Position numbers and translations under genes: made by a program | The notes under the pieces: model-generated | Seen by the model: only the letters and a program-made list of their open reading frames with translations | Databases searched by the model: none | What the model was told of the DNA's origin: nothing | DNA from: Bacteroides sp. AN502(2024) | GTDB lineage: Bacteria; Bacteroidota; Bacteroidia; Bacteroidales; Bacteroidaceae | Assembly (NCBI RefSeq): GCF_041227145.1 | Contig: NZ_JBGFSP010000003.1 | Coordinates: 434,001-498,000 of the forward strand | Length of the DNA: 64,000 bases | Direction: 5' to 3' | Shown here: positions 18,327-26,424 of the stretch, piece after piece | Position numbering within the stretch: position 1 is the stretch's first letter | Layout of the letters: every line of letters starts with the position of its first letter

Positions 18327-19376
18327 ATGGAAACTATAAAACTGAAAAAGAACGCCTTATTCAATCCGTCAGGCGATACGGAAATCCGTCTTAGAAAAAT
18401 GATTGGCGGAAATACCACCAATCTAAATGATTTCAATAACATGCGGTATAAATGGGTAAGCGACTGGTATCGCCAGGCCATGAATAACTTCTGGATACCG
18501 GAAGAAATCAACCTGACGCAGGATATTAAAGATTATCCGCGTCTGGACCACGCAGAACGGACTGCCTATGATAAGATTTTGAGCTTTCTTGTATTCCTGG
18601 ACTCCTTACAGAGCAATAACCTGCCAACTATCAGTGAATATATCACGGCCAATGAGGTGAATCTTTGTCTGCATATACAAGCTTTTCAGGAGTGTGTGCA
18701 CAGTCAGAGTTACAGCTATATGCTTGATTCGATATGCAGTCCTGAAAAGCGAAATGAAATTCTCTATCAGTGGAAAACCGACGAGCATCTATTGAAAAGG
18801 AATACTTTCATAGGAAACTGCTATAATGAATTTCAGGAAAGCCAGGATGGATATACACTTATGAAAACGTTGATTGCCAACTATATTTTGGAGGGTATCT
18901 ATTTCTACAGTGGATTCATGTTCTTTTATAATTTAAGTCGTAACGGAAAGATGTCCGGTTCGGCACAGGAAATCCGTTACATCAACCGAGATGAAAATAC
19001 TCATCTTTGGCTTTTCCGTAATATAATCCTGGAACTGAAAAAAGAAGAACCCGAATTGTTCACTCCGGACAGAGTAAGGGTGTATGAAGCGATGATGCGT
19101 GAGGGAGTGGAACAGGAAATTGCCTGGGGACAATATGTGATAGGTAATCATATTCAAGGACTCAATGAGCAAATGATTGCTGATTATATCCATTATTTGG
19201 GTAATCTTCGCTGGAGCAGTCTGGGATATGACACTTTGTATGAAGACAATCAAAAGGAACCTGAAAGTATGCGTTGGGTATCTCAATATTCAAATGCCAA
19301 TATGGTGAAAACAGATTTCTTTGAAGCTAAAAGTACAGCTTATGCCAAGAGTACTGCTCTTGAAGATGATTTGTAA
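18327..19376 (+). CDS. nrdB: class Ia ribonucleoside-diphosphate reductase beta subunit
   Basis: 349-residue ferritin-like radical subunit. Metal ligands follow the class I pattern: Asp92 in FLDSLQ, Glu122 and His125 in ECVHSQSY, a later Glu in LEGIYFYSG, and Glu/His in RDENTH. Tyr129 is at the radical position equivalent to E. coli Tyr122, so this is a tyrosyl-radical enzyme and not a Phe-type class Ic. Follows nrdA by 23 bp under the same riboswitch. Needs oxygen or an alternative activation route for radical formation, of interest in an anaerobe. Confidence 0.97.
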   Translation: METIKLKKNALFNPSGDTEIRLRKMIGGNTTNLNDFNNMRYKWVSDWYRQAMNNFWIPEEINLTQDIKDYPRLDHAERTAYDKILSFLVFLDSLQSNNLPTISEYITANEVNLCLHIQAFQECVHSQSYSYMLDSICSPEKRNEILYQWKTDEHLLKRNTFIGNCYNEFQESQDGYTLMKTLIANYILEGIYFYSGFMFFYNLSRNGKMSGSAQEIRYINRDENTHLWLFRNIILELKKEEPELFTPDRVRVYEAMMREGVEQEIAWGQYVIGNHIQGLNEQMIADYIHYLGNLRWSSLGYDTLYEDNQKEPESMRWVSQYSNANMVKTDFFEAKSTAYAKSTALEDDL

Positions 19377-19416
19377 TTCTCTGTTCTTTTTCTTCATATC
19401 AAGTAGACAAACGAAA

Positions 19417-19514
19417 GAGGCTGTCTAACAAGTCCTATTTTAACGATTTTACCCCTGCCAGAATATGCTTTAGCAGGGGTGACTTCTAATTACTGATACC
19501 TGTTAGACTGTCTC
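19417..19514. repeat. 98-bp inverted-repeat element, copy A
   Basis: Ends GAGGCTGTCTAACA and, inverted, GAGACAGTCTAACA (12 of 14 matching); a central hairpin ACCCCTGC...GCAGGGGT. Same length and central stem as copies at 36638-36734 and about 46109-46209. No coding capacity. It lies downstream of nrdB and could also end that transcript. Confidence 0.75.
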
Positions 19515-19603
19515 ATTCTTTTACAGAAATATTAAAAAACAATAAACGGAGTGATACTCTATGAAGAAAAGCTTTATCTTGTGACGTATAATTACTTCTA
19601 AAT

Positions 19604-21133
19604 ATGATGATGAAAAAAATACTATTTAGCAGCCTCTTTTTACTAAGCAGTCTTGTTTTACAAGCACAACACGAGTATACGATTGAAGGTAAAGTGGAAG
19701 GTGTAAAGGAGGGGACTCTTGTTTCTCTTTTTCTACTTGACGGAAATGTAGGAAGTACAGTTGCTATAGACAGCGTACAAAACGGAACTTTCTTCTTCAA
19801 ACGAAGTACCGGAGAAAGTGGTTTAGACAAATTATCTCTAATGTGTACCCGTAATGATGATTTTCCTCCCATGTCGCTGGAGATTTATGCGACTCCTAAT
19901 GCTAGAATCAAAGTTACAGGAACAAATACCTTGATACATACATGGAAAGTAGACAGTCCTGTAAAAGAACAAATAGAGTATAATAGGTTTATTGAAGCCT
20001 CACGTGATCTATGGGATGACTTCCAACGATTGTCTATTCAAGCAAGAAGCCTGCGTTCCGCCCCGGAAGCCGAACGGAAGGCTCTACGTGTAAAAGAAGA
20101 CAGTATATTAGCCTTAATCAACAAACGTGAAATGAAACTGATGCAGGAACTTCCCGTATCAAGCATTTGGATGGACAGGTTATATAGACTGAGTATGTCG
20201 GTGAAACACAATCCAAATTTCTCTTATAAAGACGAGACACTGGCTTTGTATAATAGAATGAATGAAGCGCAAAAGGCATCTATAACGGGACAGGAGATTA
20301 CAGTTAATCTTTTCCCACCTACAGTTGTGAAAGAGGGAGATAAAATGGCAGATACCGAACTTTTCGATTTGGATGGGAAGATTCATCATCTGAACGATTT
20401 CAAAGGGAAATACATATTGCTTGATTTTTGGAGTAGTGGTTGCGGTCCTTGCATAATGGCTCTACCAGAGATGAAAGAGATTCAGGAACAATACAAAGAG
20501 CGTCTTACCATCATCAGCCTAAGCTCCGATTCGAAAAGCAGTTGGAAGGCAGCTTCGGCAAAACATGAAATGACTTGGCAGAATTTAAGCGACTTGAAAC
20601 AAACAGCGGGATTATACGCTACATATGGAGTTCGAGGTATCCCCAACTATGTCCTTATCTCTCCCGAAGGCACAATCATGAAAATGTGGTCGGGCTATGG
20701 CAAAGGTAATTTGAAACTGAAAATGCGCAGATATCTGGATACTGTCAAACATGAGATGAGTATGATCCGAAAAGGAAACACAAAAATGGTGAACTATCCG
20801 GTGTCGGAATCAACCAATACCGATATTCTGGAAGTCAAGCAAGTGGAGCTGACAGACACTGCTACCATCGTACATTTCAAAGCTTATTATATTCCCAAAT
20901 ACTGGATACAAATCAGTCCGAATTGCAGATTAGTAGATGAGAAAGGCGGAACATATACCTTAAAGAAAGCAGACGGAATTAAACCCGGCAAGCACTTTTA
21001 TTTGCCTGAAAACGGAGAAGCAGAATTTTCACTTACATTCGAACCGTTGTCTTCTTCTGTGCAATCGTTCAATTTCATTGAAGGAACAGAAAAAAACGAT
21101 TGGCAAATAAACGGAGTGAAACTGAATAAATGA
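19604..21133 (+). CDS. TlpA/ResA-like thioredoxin-fold protein with DUF4369 N-terminus
   Basis: 509 residues. Signal peptide ending near LVLQAQ, DUF4369-like beta domain (about 22-150, YTIEGKVEGVKEGTLVSL), helical linker, thioredoxin/AhpC-TSA domain with the CGPC redox pair at Cys280 and Cys283 (FWSSGCGPC), and the cis-Pro in GIPNYVLIS. An extra C-terminal beta domain of about 125 residues follows, unusual for simple TlpA proteins; I do not recognise it. Expected to be a periplasmic disulfide oxidoreductase; substrate unknown. Single gene with a terminator hairpin downstream. Confidence 0.88.
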   Translation: MMMKKILFSSLFLLSSLVLQAQHEYTIEGKVEGVKEGTLVSLFLLDGNVGSTVAIDSVQNGTFFFKRSTGESGLDKLSLMCTRNDDFPPMSLEIYATPNARIKVTGTNTLIHTWKVDSPVKEQIEYNRFIEASRDLWDDFQRLSIQARSLRSAPEAERKALRVKEDSILALINKREMKLMQELPVSSIWMDRLYRLSMSVKHNPNFSYKDETLALYNRMNEAQKASITGQEITVNLFPPTVVKEGDKMADTELFDLDGKIHHLNDFKGKYILLDFWSSGCGPCIMALPEMKEIQEQYKERLTIISLSSDSKSSWKAASAKHEMTWQNLSDLKQTAGLYATYGVRGIPNYVLISPEGTIMKMWSGYGKGNLKLKMRRYLDTVKHEMSMIRKGNTKMVNYPVSESTNTDILEVKQVELTDTATIVHFKAYYIPKYWIQISPNCRLVDEKGGTYTLKKADGIKPGKHFYLPENGEAEFSLTFEPLSSSVQSFNFIEGTEKNDWQINGVKLNK

Positions 21134-21201
21134 GTATCGGATCTTAAAAAAGAACATCTATATTCCATTCATAAACAAGGAGTACAGATTATAACAAAAA
21201 A

Positions 21202-21250
21202 CGGGATATGGGAAGTCTATTGAAACTTCTTAATGTCCCGCTTCTCTTTT
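21202..21250 (+). terminator. intrinsic terminator after the TlpA-like gene
   Basis: Imperfect stem of about 15 bp (21202-21216 with 21225-21240, ends CGGGA and TCCCG), 8-nt loop, followed by CTTCTCTTTT. It lies between convergent genes and may serve both. Confidence 0.65.
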
Positions 21251-21297
21251 CTGCTTATATGTGTAATGTTTTTGGGGTCCTAATCATATCCGATTTC

Positions 21298-22236
21298 TCA
21301 AAATAAATAATCCTTCCTTGCCGCCTGTTGATAAGCCGCTACCAATTCGCCCATCACTTCTGCCACAGACTGCCGACGGGATATGATTGCCGAAACTTGT
21401 CCGATCTCCAATTCCCCTTCTTCCAGATCACCTTCGAAGATTCCTTTTTTAGCACGTCCTCGCCCTAATAAAGCTTTCAAGTCTTCCACATTAGCACCAC
21501 TATCTTCAGCCTTTTCCACCGCTTCGCGGAAAGCATTCTTGACCAAACGTGTCGGAGCGAGTTTTTTCAATAACAACTTAGTATCTCCTTCACCCAGACT
21601 CAAACAATAATCTTTAAATACCGGACTGGCAGAACTCTCTTCGGTCAAAGCAAAACGTGTTCCTATTTGCACGCCTTCGGCTCCCAACACCATAGCAGCC
21701 AGTATCCCTTCTCCCGTACCGACACCTCCCGCCGCTATCAAAGGTAATGTCGTAGCCTCACGCACAGCAGGTATTAAACAGAAAGTCGTTGTCTCTTCCC
21801 GTCCATTATGCCCTCCGGCTTCAAAACCCTCGGCTACTACCGCGTCTACCCCGGCTTCCTCACACTTCACGGCAAAACGAGAAGAAGAAACGACATGAAC
21901 AACTTTTACTCCACGTTCTTTCAGCCATCCGGTCCACGTTTTCGGATTTCCGGCAGAAGTAAAAACAATCTTCACTCCCTCTTCCACTACAATATTCATA
22001 ATCTCTTCTACCTGGGGATACATTAAAGGAATGTTTACACCAAAAGGCAATTTCGTGGCCACATTGCATTTACGGATATGCTCACGCAAAGTGTCCGGAT
22101 ACATAGAACCGGCGCCAATCAATCCTAATCCGCCAGCATTACTCACAGCAGAAGCAAGGCGCCAACCACTGCACCACACCATTCCACCTTGAATAATAGG
22201 ATATTGAATACCCAAAAGAGAAGTAATTCTATTCAT
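21298..22236 (-). CDS. NAD(P)H-dependent FMN oxidoreductase: nitronate monooxygenase / FabK-like
   Basis: 312-residue TIM-barrel flavoprotein of the 2-nitropropane dioxygenase group. N-terminal QYPIIQGGM, AEGFEAGGHNG (His near the flavin) and the phosphate-binding GGVGTGEGI and GAEGVQIGTRF are all family features. This group includes nitronate monooxygenases and the enoyl-ACP reductase FabK; the AGGHxG motif and roughly 310-residue length suit both. No fatty-acid genes are nearby, so the name stays open. Cytoplasmic, apparently a single-gene unit. Confidence 0.88.
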   Translation of the reverse strand: MNRITSLLGIQYPIIQGGMVWCSGWRLASAVSNAGGLGLIGAGSMYPDTLREHIRKCNVATKLPFGVNIPLMYPQVEEIMNIVVEEGVKIVFTSAGNPKTWTGWLKERGVKVVHVVSSSRFAVKCEEAGVDAVVAEGFEAGGHNGREETTTFCLIPAVREATTLPLIAAGGVGTGEGILAAMVLGAEGVQIGTRFALTEESSASPVFKDYCLSLGEGDTKLLLKKLAPTRLVKNAFREAVEKAEDSGANVEDLKALLGRGRAKKGIFEGDLEEGELEIGQVSAIISRRQSVAEVMGELVAAYQQAARKDYLF

Positions 22237-22313
22237 AACTAATCATTTATCTATGTGTTAATATGCCAGATTCAATTAGTGCATTGCTACACCAACATAC
22301 CCTTATAACATCT

Positions 22314-23039
22314 TCAGTGGGCAATCTGTTCAATAGGTTTATGTATCAATACAGTCGTAGAATCTCCATAAGTCCTCAAAACTTCCAGCGTGCGGGCACG
22401 GTTATTCCGACCTTTCCTATTCCAGAATTCTTTTGTAAAGACAGCCATCAGATCAAGTCCGCCAACCGTTCCTCCATTGATATATACCCCACTCCCGCTA
22501 AACAAGGGAATAGGACTATCCATCACTACCGAATTCACCATCATCCCATTGACACGTTCGCTCAACTGCCGGAAACGTACTCCGCTCGCCTGTATCTCAT
22601 CCAAAGATTTACGCATTCCTTTCGCCATTGGATTACGTGCCCAGTTTGAATAGACTCTTTGATGGCGTATCTCATAGAAAGGATCTCCCCGCCAAGTGTT
22701 TTTATCAATCTTTATCTTCTTCTGATAGATAGGATCCCAGTTATAACGGGTATTCGCCTTATATGGCATCAAGCTCAACACTACTTTCGGTTTAGGCAAT
22801 GCTTCAGGAAGCGATTCGTCAGGCATCATCCAACTTTTCTCCTCCGACATCCGGGGAGCACAAACTGCACTTCCGAAATCAATCGACTTCACAGCATCCA
22901 TATTCAAATGCAACTCCTGATCACTCTCCAGCAACTTCTTCAAATGCAAAGAATCTTGTGCCGTCCATACTTGCGAATATGCAGATAAAGCCGTTGGGCA
23001 CAATGCCACCATTGTTATAAACCGTTTCAATCTATCCAT
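22314..23039 (-). CDS. exported protein of unknown function, probably DUF4858
   Basis: 241 residues with signal peptide ending near LSAYSQ. The mature part begins with a short helix (QDSLHLKKLLESDQELHL) and has a central SGSGVYINGGTVGGLDLM segment. It resembles Bacteroidales DUF4858 proteins (recalled, not searched). No enzymatic motif seen. Last gene of the ECF sigma operon, so probably an envelope function under that sigma factor. Confidence 0.75.
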   Translation of the reverse strand: MDRLKRFITMVALCPTALSAYSQVWTAQDSLHLKKLLESDQELHLNMDAVKSIDFGSAVCAPRMSEEKSWMMPDESLPEALPKPKVVLSLMPYKANTRYNWDPIYQKKIKIDKNTWRGDPFYEIRHQRVYSNWARNPMAKGMRKSLDEIQASGVRFRQLSERVNGMMVNSVVMDSPIPLFSGSGVYINGGTVGGLDLMAVFTKEFWNRKGRNNRARTLEVLRTYGDSTTVLIHKPIEQIAH

Positions 23040-23116
23040 CCTCTTTCATTTTATTCCGGAGCACCAAATATGCATTTGCACGCATTCGTTTCTCCCTTCG
23101 TTACCACCCGTATCCT

Positions 23117-23194
23117 TCAATGAGAAGCGATTCTTTGAGCGTAGCAATCCCCTGTCAGCAGTAAAAGACTACTGATGCAAACCAATGTTCTCAC
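23117..23194 (-). pseudogene. possible 25-codon secreted micro-ORF or frameshifted remnant
   Basis: A GTG-start frame encodes a signal-peptide-like MRTLVCISSLLLLTGDCYAQ, then ends five codons later. Shifting frame at that point gives a further ~30 residues up to the next gene, so this may be a small exported protein broken by an indel. It lies in the 200-bp gap between two genes of the sigma operon. Coding status is uncertain. Confidence 0.3.
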
Positions 23195-23239
23195 ATGAAT
23201 GTTTCCTATTTTTTACTTTCCGAAGGTTCCTCCTCCTTC

Positions 23240-23770
23240 TTACCACCAACGATAACCTGACCCACAAAGTGGCTCATCATAACACGGGTCAATCGTCCAT
23301 CTCGTTCTCGGATATTGGTGTTCTTCCCACCAGCTGCGATAACAAGCGGCGGCATCGAGCACTTCCTCATCGGTCAGGAAATAGATTGCTTCATAATTTT
23401 CAGCATTCGCCAATACCATTTTACAACCTAATGACGGAGGTGTGCCCTGACGGACAAACTCAATCATCCAAAGCATACACTCACCCAATCGGATCTTACC
23501 GTTGTTCATATTGTAAACCGACGGAAAAGAAGGAATAATAGTCAAATCTTCCGCATATTTTAAAAGTTCGGGAATGTCCTTTTCCGTAAAATGAGGGACC
23601 TCCACTACTCCTTTATCATTCTTCATCTTATACGTACCCGCCTTCAATTGTTTCACAAAAAGGGCAACGTCCGGATTGTTATAATCCATTTCTTCGCTGG
23701 CGCATCCTGTAAAGGATACAATCAGGCAAACAGCCATCCACAGCATTAGTAGTGTTTTTTTCATTTTCAT
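23240..23770 (-). CDS. lipoprotein of unknown function, probably DUF4943
   Basis: Start giving MKMKKTLLMLW is chosen because it sits just past the preceding gene's stop overlap and begins a lipoprotein signal with lipobox SFTGC at about residues 18-22. The mature 155 residues contain CYRSWWEEH and several Cys and Trp. It resembles a Bacteroidales family annotated DUF4943 (recalled). Third gene of the ECF sigma operon, directly after the transmembrane/barrel protein. Confidence 0.75.
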   Translation of the reverse strand: MKMKKTLLMLWMAVCLIVSFTGCASEEMDYNNPDVALFVKQLKAGTYKMKNDKGVVEVPHFTEKDIPELLKYAEDLTIIPSFPSVYNMNNGKIRLGECMLWMIEFVRQGTPPSLGCKMVLANAENYEAIYFLTDEEVLDAAACYRSWWEEHQYPRTRWTIDPCYDEPLCGSGYRWW

Positions 23771-23775
23771 AAGAA

Positions 23776-24825
23776 TTAATACGTCATGCGAAGTCCGCAA
23801 AGTAAATTAAAATTAGTCGGCCGTTTCGTTCGTACCGTAGCCAATTTCGAATCAGTCTTGAAATGATACGAAACTCCGGGTTCGGCAAAAACAGCAAGTC
23901 GGTCATTAATCTTATAATTGATTCCAATACCGGCAGTCACTGCCAGCTGGATAGGTTCTTCTTTAAAACTGTTGTCCGGTGCACCGGCAATACATTTGTC
24001 AGCTATTCCCCCCACAGCGGCGTAAAGGTCTATTTTTTTCGTATCCACCAATGTTACGTTCACTTTAACGGGGATCCCCCAGTAGTGCAAGTGCTGTCCT
24101 GCGGACCGGAGGTTGGAATAGAGCAGTCCGGTTTCTATGCCGAGAAAATCGTTCAACCTACGCTCTACCGTCACCCCTGCGGAAACCGGCATCTTATAAG
24201 TGCCGTTATCTGCCGGAAGTGCTGTACCCACTTGAACTTTCATCGCCCAACGATTCTTTTTCACAGCTTTGGGCTGAGACACATTAGCATTCGATTCCTC
24301 TTCCGAAGCAACAGATGATTCCAGATTACCATTTGTTGCCTGCCAATAGCCATGATGTCCCTGATTAGCATATCGATTGCCATTTCCCGAAGAAGTAGTG
24401 GAAGAAAAAGATAACGACATAGAGAAAGTGATAGAAAGAGAATCTTCTTCCTCTGCATATTGCGACAGCATACCATAAGATTTCGGAACCGGTTTCGGTA
24501 ACACCGGTTCTACCGGCAAAGGTAACTGATTGACACGTATTCCATCTCCATCCATCCTTCCTCCATTCACTACTGCTATCTTTGTAAACGCTTCTTCCAT
24601 TTCTTCCTTTGGAGAGAAATACAAGAAAGTAGCCGACGAGGCTGCCAAAACAAGCAATACAGATGCCGCAGCCGCGACACGGAAGAACAAAATCCGACGA
24701 CGATGCTGGCAAGCCACAGGAATTTCCTGCGAGAGCTCTTCCCAAAAACCATCCCGTACACTCATCTTGGCATCAGCGAGACGCGTGTGAAACAGATCGG
24801 TTATTTCATCATTTTCTTTCTTCAT
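23776..24825 (-). CDS. sigma-operon membrane protein: anti-sigma-like N-terminus with beta-barrel-like C-terminus
   Basis: 349 residues. Residues 1-40 form a small acidic/helical cytoplasmic segment, 44-70 a single transmembrane helix (VAAAASVLLVLAASSATFLYF), 75-180 a Pro/Ser-rich periplasmic linker, and about 185-349 an outer-membrane-protein-like beta domain (alternating strands ending ...NFNLLCGLRMTY). It overlaps the sigma gene by 17 bp, the usual place for an anti-sigma factor. The beta domain resembles OMP_b-brl/PorT-type domains. A protein carrying both an inner-membrane helix and a barrel-like domain is odd; the beta domain may stay periplasmic. Role as anti-sigma is inferred from position and the N-terminal layout. 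Confidence 0.8.
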   Translation of the reverse strand: MKKENDEITDLFHTRLADAKMSVRDGFWEELSQEIPVACQHRRRILFFRVAAAASVLLVLAASSATFLYFSPKEEMEEAFTKIAVVNGGRMDGDGIRVNQLPLPVEPVLPKPVPKSYGMLSQYAEEEDSLSITFSMSLSFSSTTSSGNGNRYANQGHHGYWQATNGNLESSVASEEESNANVSQPKAVKKNRWAMKVQVGTALPADNGTYKMPVSAGVTVERRLNDFLGIETGLLYSNLRSAGQHLHYWGIPVKVNVTLVDTKKIDLYAAVGGIADKCIAGAPDNSFKEEPIQLAVTAGIGINYKINDRLAVFAEPGVSYHFKTDSKLATVRTKRPTNFNLLCGLRMTY

Positions 24826-25366
24826 GATTCCTATACTCTTTAATTCTTTTTGCTAACAAATATTTGGCACGATGCAACTGTGAGGTAGATGAATGCTCTT
24901 TAATGTGAAGCATCTTGGCTATCTCCTTGTGCGATTTCTCTTCAAACACATAAAGGTTGAAAACGGTTCGGCAACCATCCGGCAATTCGGCAATAAAAAC
25001 CATCAACTGCTCCTCGGAGATTCCAGCCCCTCCTCCCGAATCCGATATATCCGGTATATCGGGAAGCTGCTCTTCATGCACCACCAACTGACTGACCCGT
25101 TTCTCCCGTCGCAGGAAATCGAGTGATTGCGTAACCATCACTCGGGTAATCCATGTACAAAGTGAAGACTCACCCCGGAACGAGAAATTGGTGAAAATCT
25201 TGATGAAACCGTCATGCAGTACATCGTGCGCCGCATCCATATCGCCCGTATAACGGAAACATACCGCCAGCATCTGTTTGGAATAGAGAGTATAAAGTTC
25301 CTTTCGGGCTGAATCCTTTCCTGCCCGACAGCCCTTTATCAGTTCTATCTCGTTTTCCAAAGTCAA
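24809..25366 (-). CDS. ECF-subfamily RNA polymerase sigma factor
   Basis: 185 residues. Region 2 covers about 25-95 (AHDVLHDGFIKIF, then SLCTWITRVM for DNA melting), followed by a 30-residue linker and region 4 (about 120-180; SHKEIAKMLHIKEHSSTSQLHRAK is a helix-turn-helix). The frame opens with TTG; an in-frame stop lies directly upstream and the first internal ATG would remove the start of region 2, so TTG initiation is the best model. It leads a minus-strand operon with an anti-sigma-like membrane protein and two exported proteins, suggesting an envelope-signal circuit. Confidence 0.92.
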   Translation of the reverse strand: MTLENEIELIKGCRAGKDSARKELYTLYSKQMLAVCFRYTGDMDAAHDVLHDGFIKIFTNFSFRGESSLCTWITRVMVTQSLDFLRREKRVSQLVVHEEQLPDIPDISDSGGGAGISEEQLMVFIAELPDGCRTVFNLYVFEEKSHKEIAKMLHIKEHSSTSQLHRAKYLLAKRIKEYRNHEERK

Positions 25367-25467
25367 TTATTTTTAATTAGAACGTATGTCTGCGTCGTTT
25401 GCTTATTAGACGCGAGGGTTTGGGGAATGCTGCAAGGAATATCGCTAAAAGAAGTTAAAGAATGCGA

Positions 25468-25569
25468 TTCACCACAGAGGACGCAGCGTACGAAGAGGAA
25501 TAATGATAGAAAGTTCTTCCTATAAAATAAGTTTAAATCCTCTGTGTAGGCTGCGTCCTCTGTGGTGAA
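25468..25569. repeat. 102-bp element bounded by perfect 20-bp inverted repeats
   Basis: 25468-25487 and 25550-25569 are exact reverse complements (ends TTCACCACAGAGG and CCTCTGTGGTGAA); the next bases inward also pair partly (AGAGGA/TCCTCT). A run of A follows on the right. It sits 7 bp from the nadC stop codon, so on the minus strand it can act as nadC terminator, but the perfect arms also suit a miniature mobile element. Confidence 0.85.
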
Positions 25570-25575
25570 AAAAAG

Positions 25576-26424
25576 TCAGCACGCTTTGAAACTCATGTCC
25601 AGTCCTTTCACTGAATGAGTCAAAGCTCCTACAGAGATAAAGTCTACACCACATTCGGCATAGTCACGGAGCGTATCAAACGTGATGCCGCCCGAAGATT
25701 CGGTTTCGTATTTACCTGCCACCATCTCTACAGCTTTCTTTGTCATTTCAGGAGTGAAGTTATCAAACATGATACGGTCTACCCCACCAAGATCAAGAAC
25801 TTGCTGCAGTTCATCGAAGCTGCGGACTTCTATTTCTATTTTCAGGTCTTTGCCTTTTTCCTTGCAATATTCCTTAGCACGAGTGATAGCTTTGTCGATA
25901 CCTCCGGCGAAATCCACATGATTGTCTTTCAGAAGAATCATGTCGAACAGACCAATACGATGATTTACTCCGCCACCGATTTTCACTGCCATTTTTTCGA
26001 GGATACGCATACCAGGAGTTGTCTTGCGGGTGTCAAGCACACGAGTATTTGTACCTTCCAACGCCTTTGCATATTTACGGGTCATGGTTGCAATACCGCT
26101 CATTCGCTGCATCACGTTCAACATCAGACGTTCGGTTTGAAGCAAAGATTGCACTTTTCCTTCCACTACCATTGCTACGTCACCCGGCTTCACCTCTGTT
26201 CCGTCATTGATAAACACTTCCACTTTCATGGTAGGATCGAAACGGTTGAAGATTTCTTTAGCAACTTCGATGCCCGCCAGCACACCGGCTTCTTTGATAA
26301 GCAGTTTCGATTTTCCCATTGCCGTAGCAGGAATACATGAAAGGGTGGTATGATCGCCATCACCTATATCTTCTGCAAAAGCAAGATCGATCAATTTGTC
26401 GATCAGTTCTTTTTCCTTATTCAT
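25576..26424 (-). CDS. nadC: nicotinate-nucleotide pyrophosphorylase (carboxylating), quinolinate phosphoribosyltransferase
   Basis: Forms nicotinate mononucleotide from quinolinate and PRPP in NAD synthesis. 282 residues from the ATG giving MNKEKELIDK, which overlaps the previous gene by 8 bp; a longer in-frame start four residues upstream is possible. Motifs include EDIGDGDHTT, the substrate-binding RDTRKTTPGMR-type loop (LDTRKTTPG), HRIGLFDMILLKDNH, and GGVDRIMFDNF. Normal length. Paired with a small DUF4783 gene rather than with nadA/nadB. Confidence 0.96.
   Translation of the reverse strand: MNKEKELIDKLIDLAFAEDIGDGDHTTLSCIPATAMGKSKLLIKEAGVLAGIEVAKEIFNRFDPTMKVEVFINDGTEVKPGDVAMVVEGKVQSLLQTERLMLNVMQRMSGIATMTRKYAKALEGTNTRVLDTRKTTPGMRILEKMAVKIGGGVNHRIGLFDMILLKDNHVDFAGGIDKAITRAKEYCKEKGKDLKIEIEVRSFDELQQVLDLGGVDRIMFDNFTPEMTKKAVEMVAGKYETESSGGITFDTLRDYAECGVDFISVGALTHSVKGLDMSFKAC

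Noticed and set aside
19417..19514. Simple nrdB terminator
   Set aside because: A hairpin is present, but the shared length, terminal repeats and two further copies elsewhere make a repeat element the better description; termination may still be a side function.
23863..24318. Plus-strand frame over the barrel-like domain
   Set aside because: Antisense; the sense product has the outer-membrane-like alternating pattern and operon context.
25615..26340. 241-codon plus-strand frame over nadC
   Set aside because: Antisense shadow of a complete nadC.
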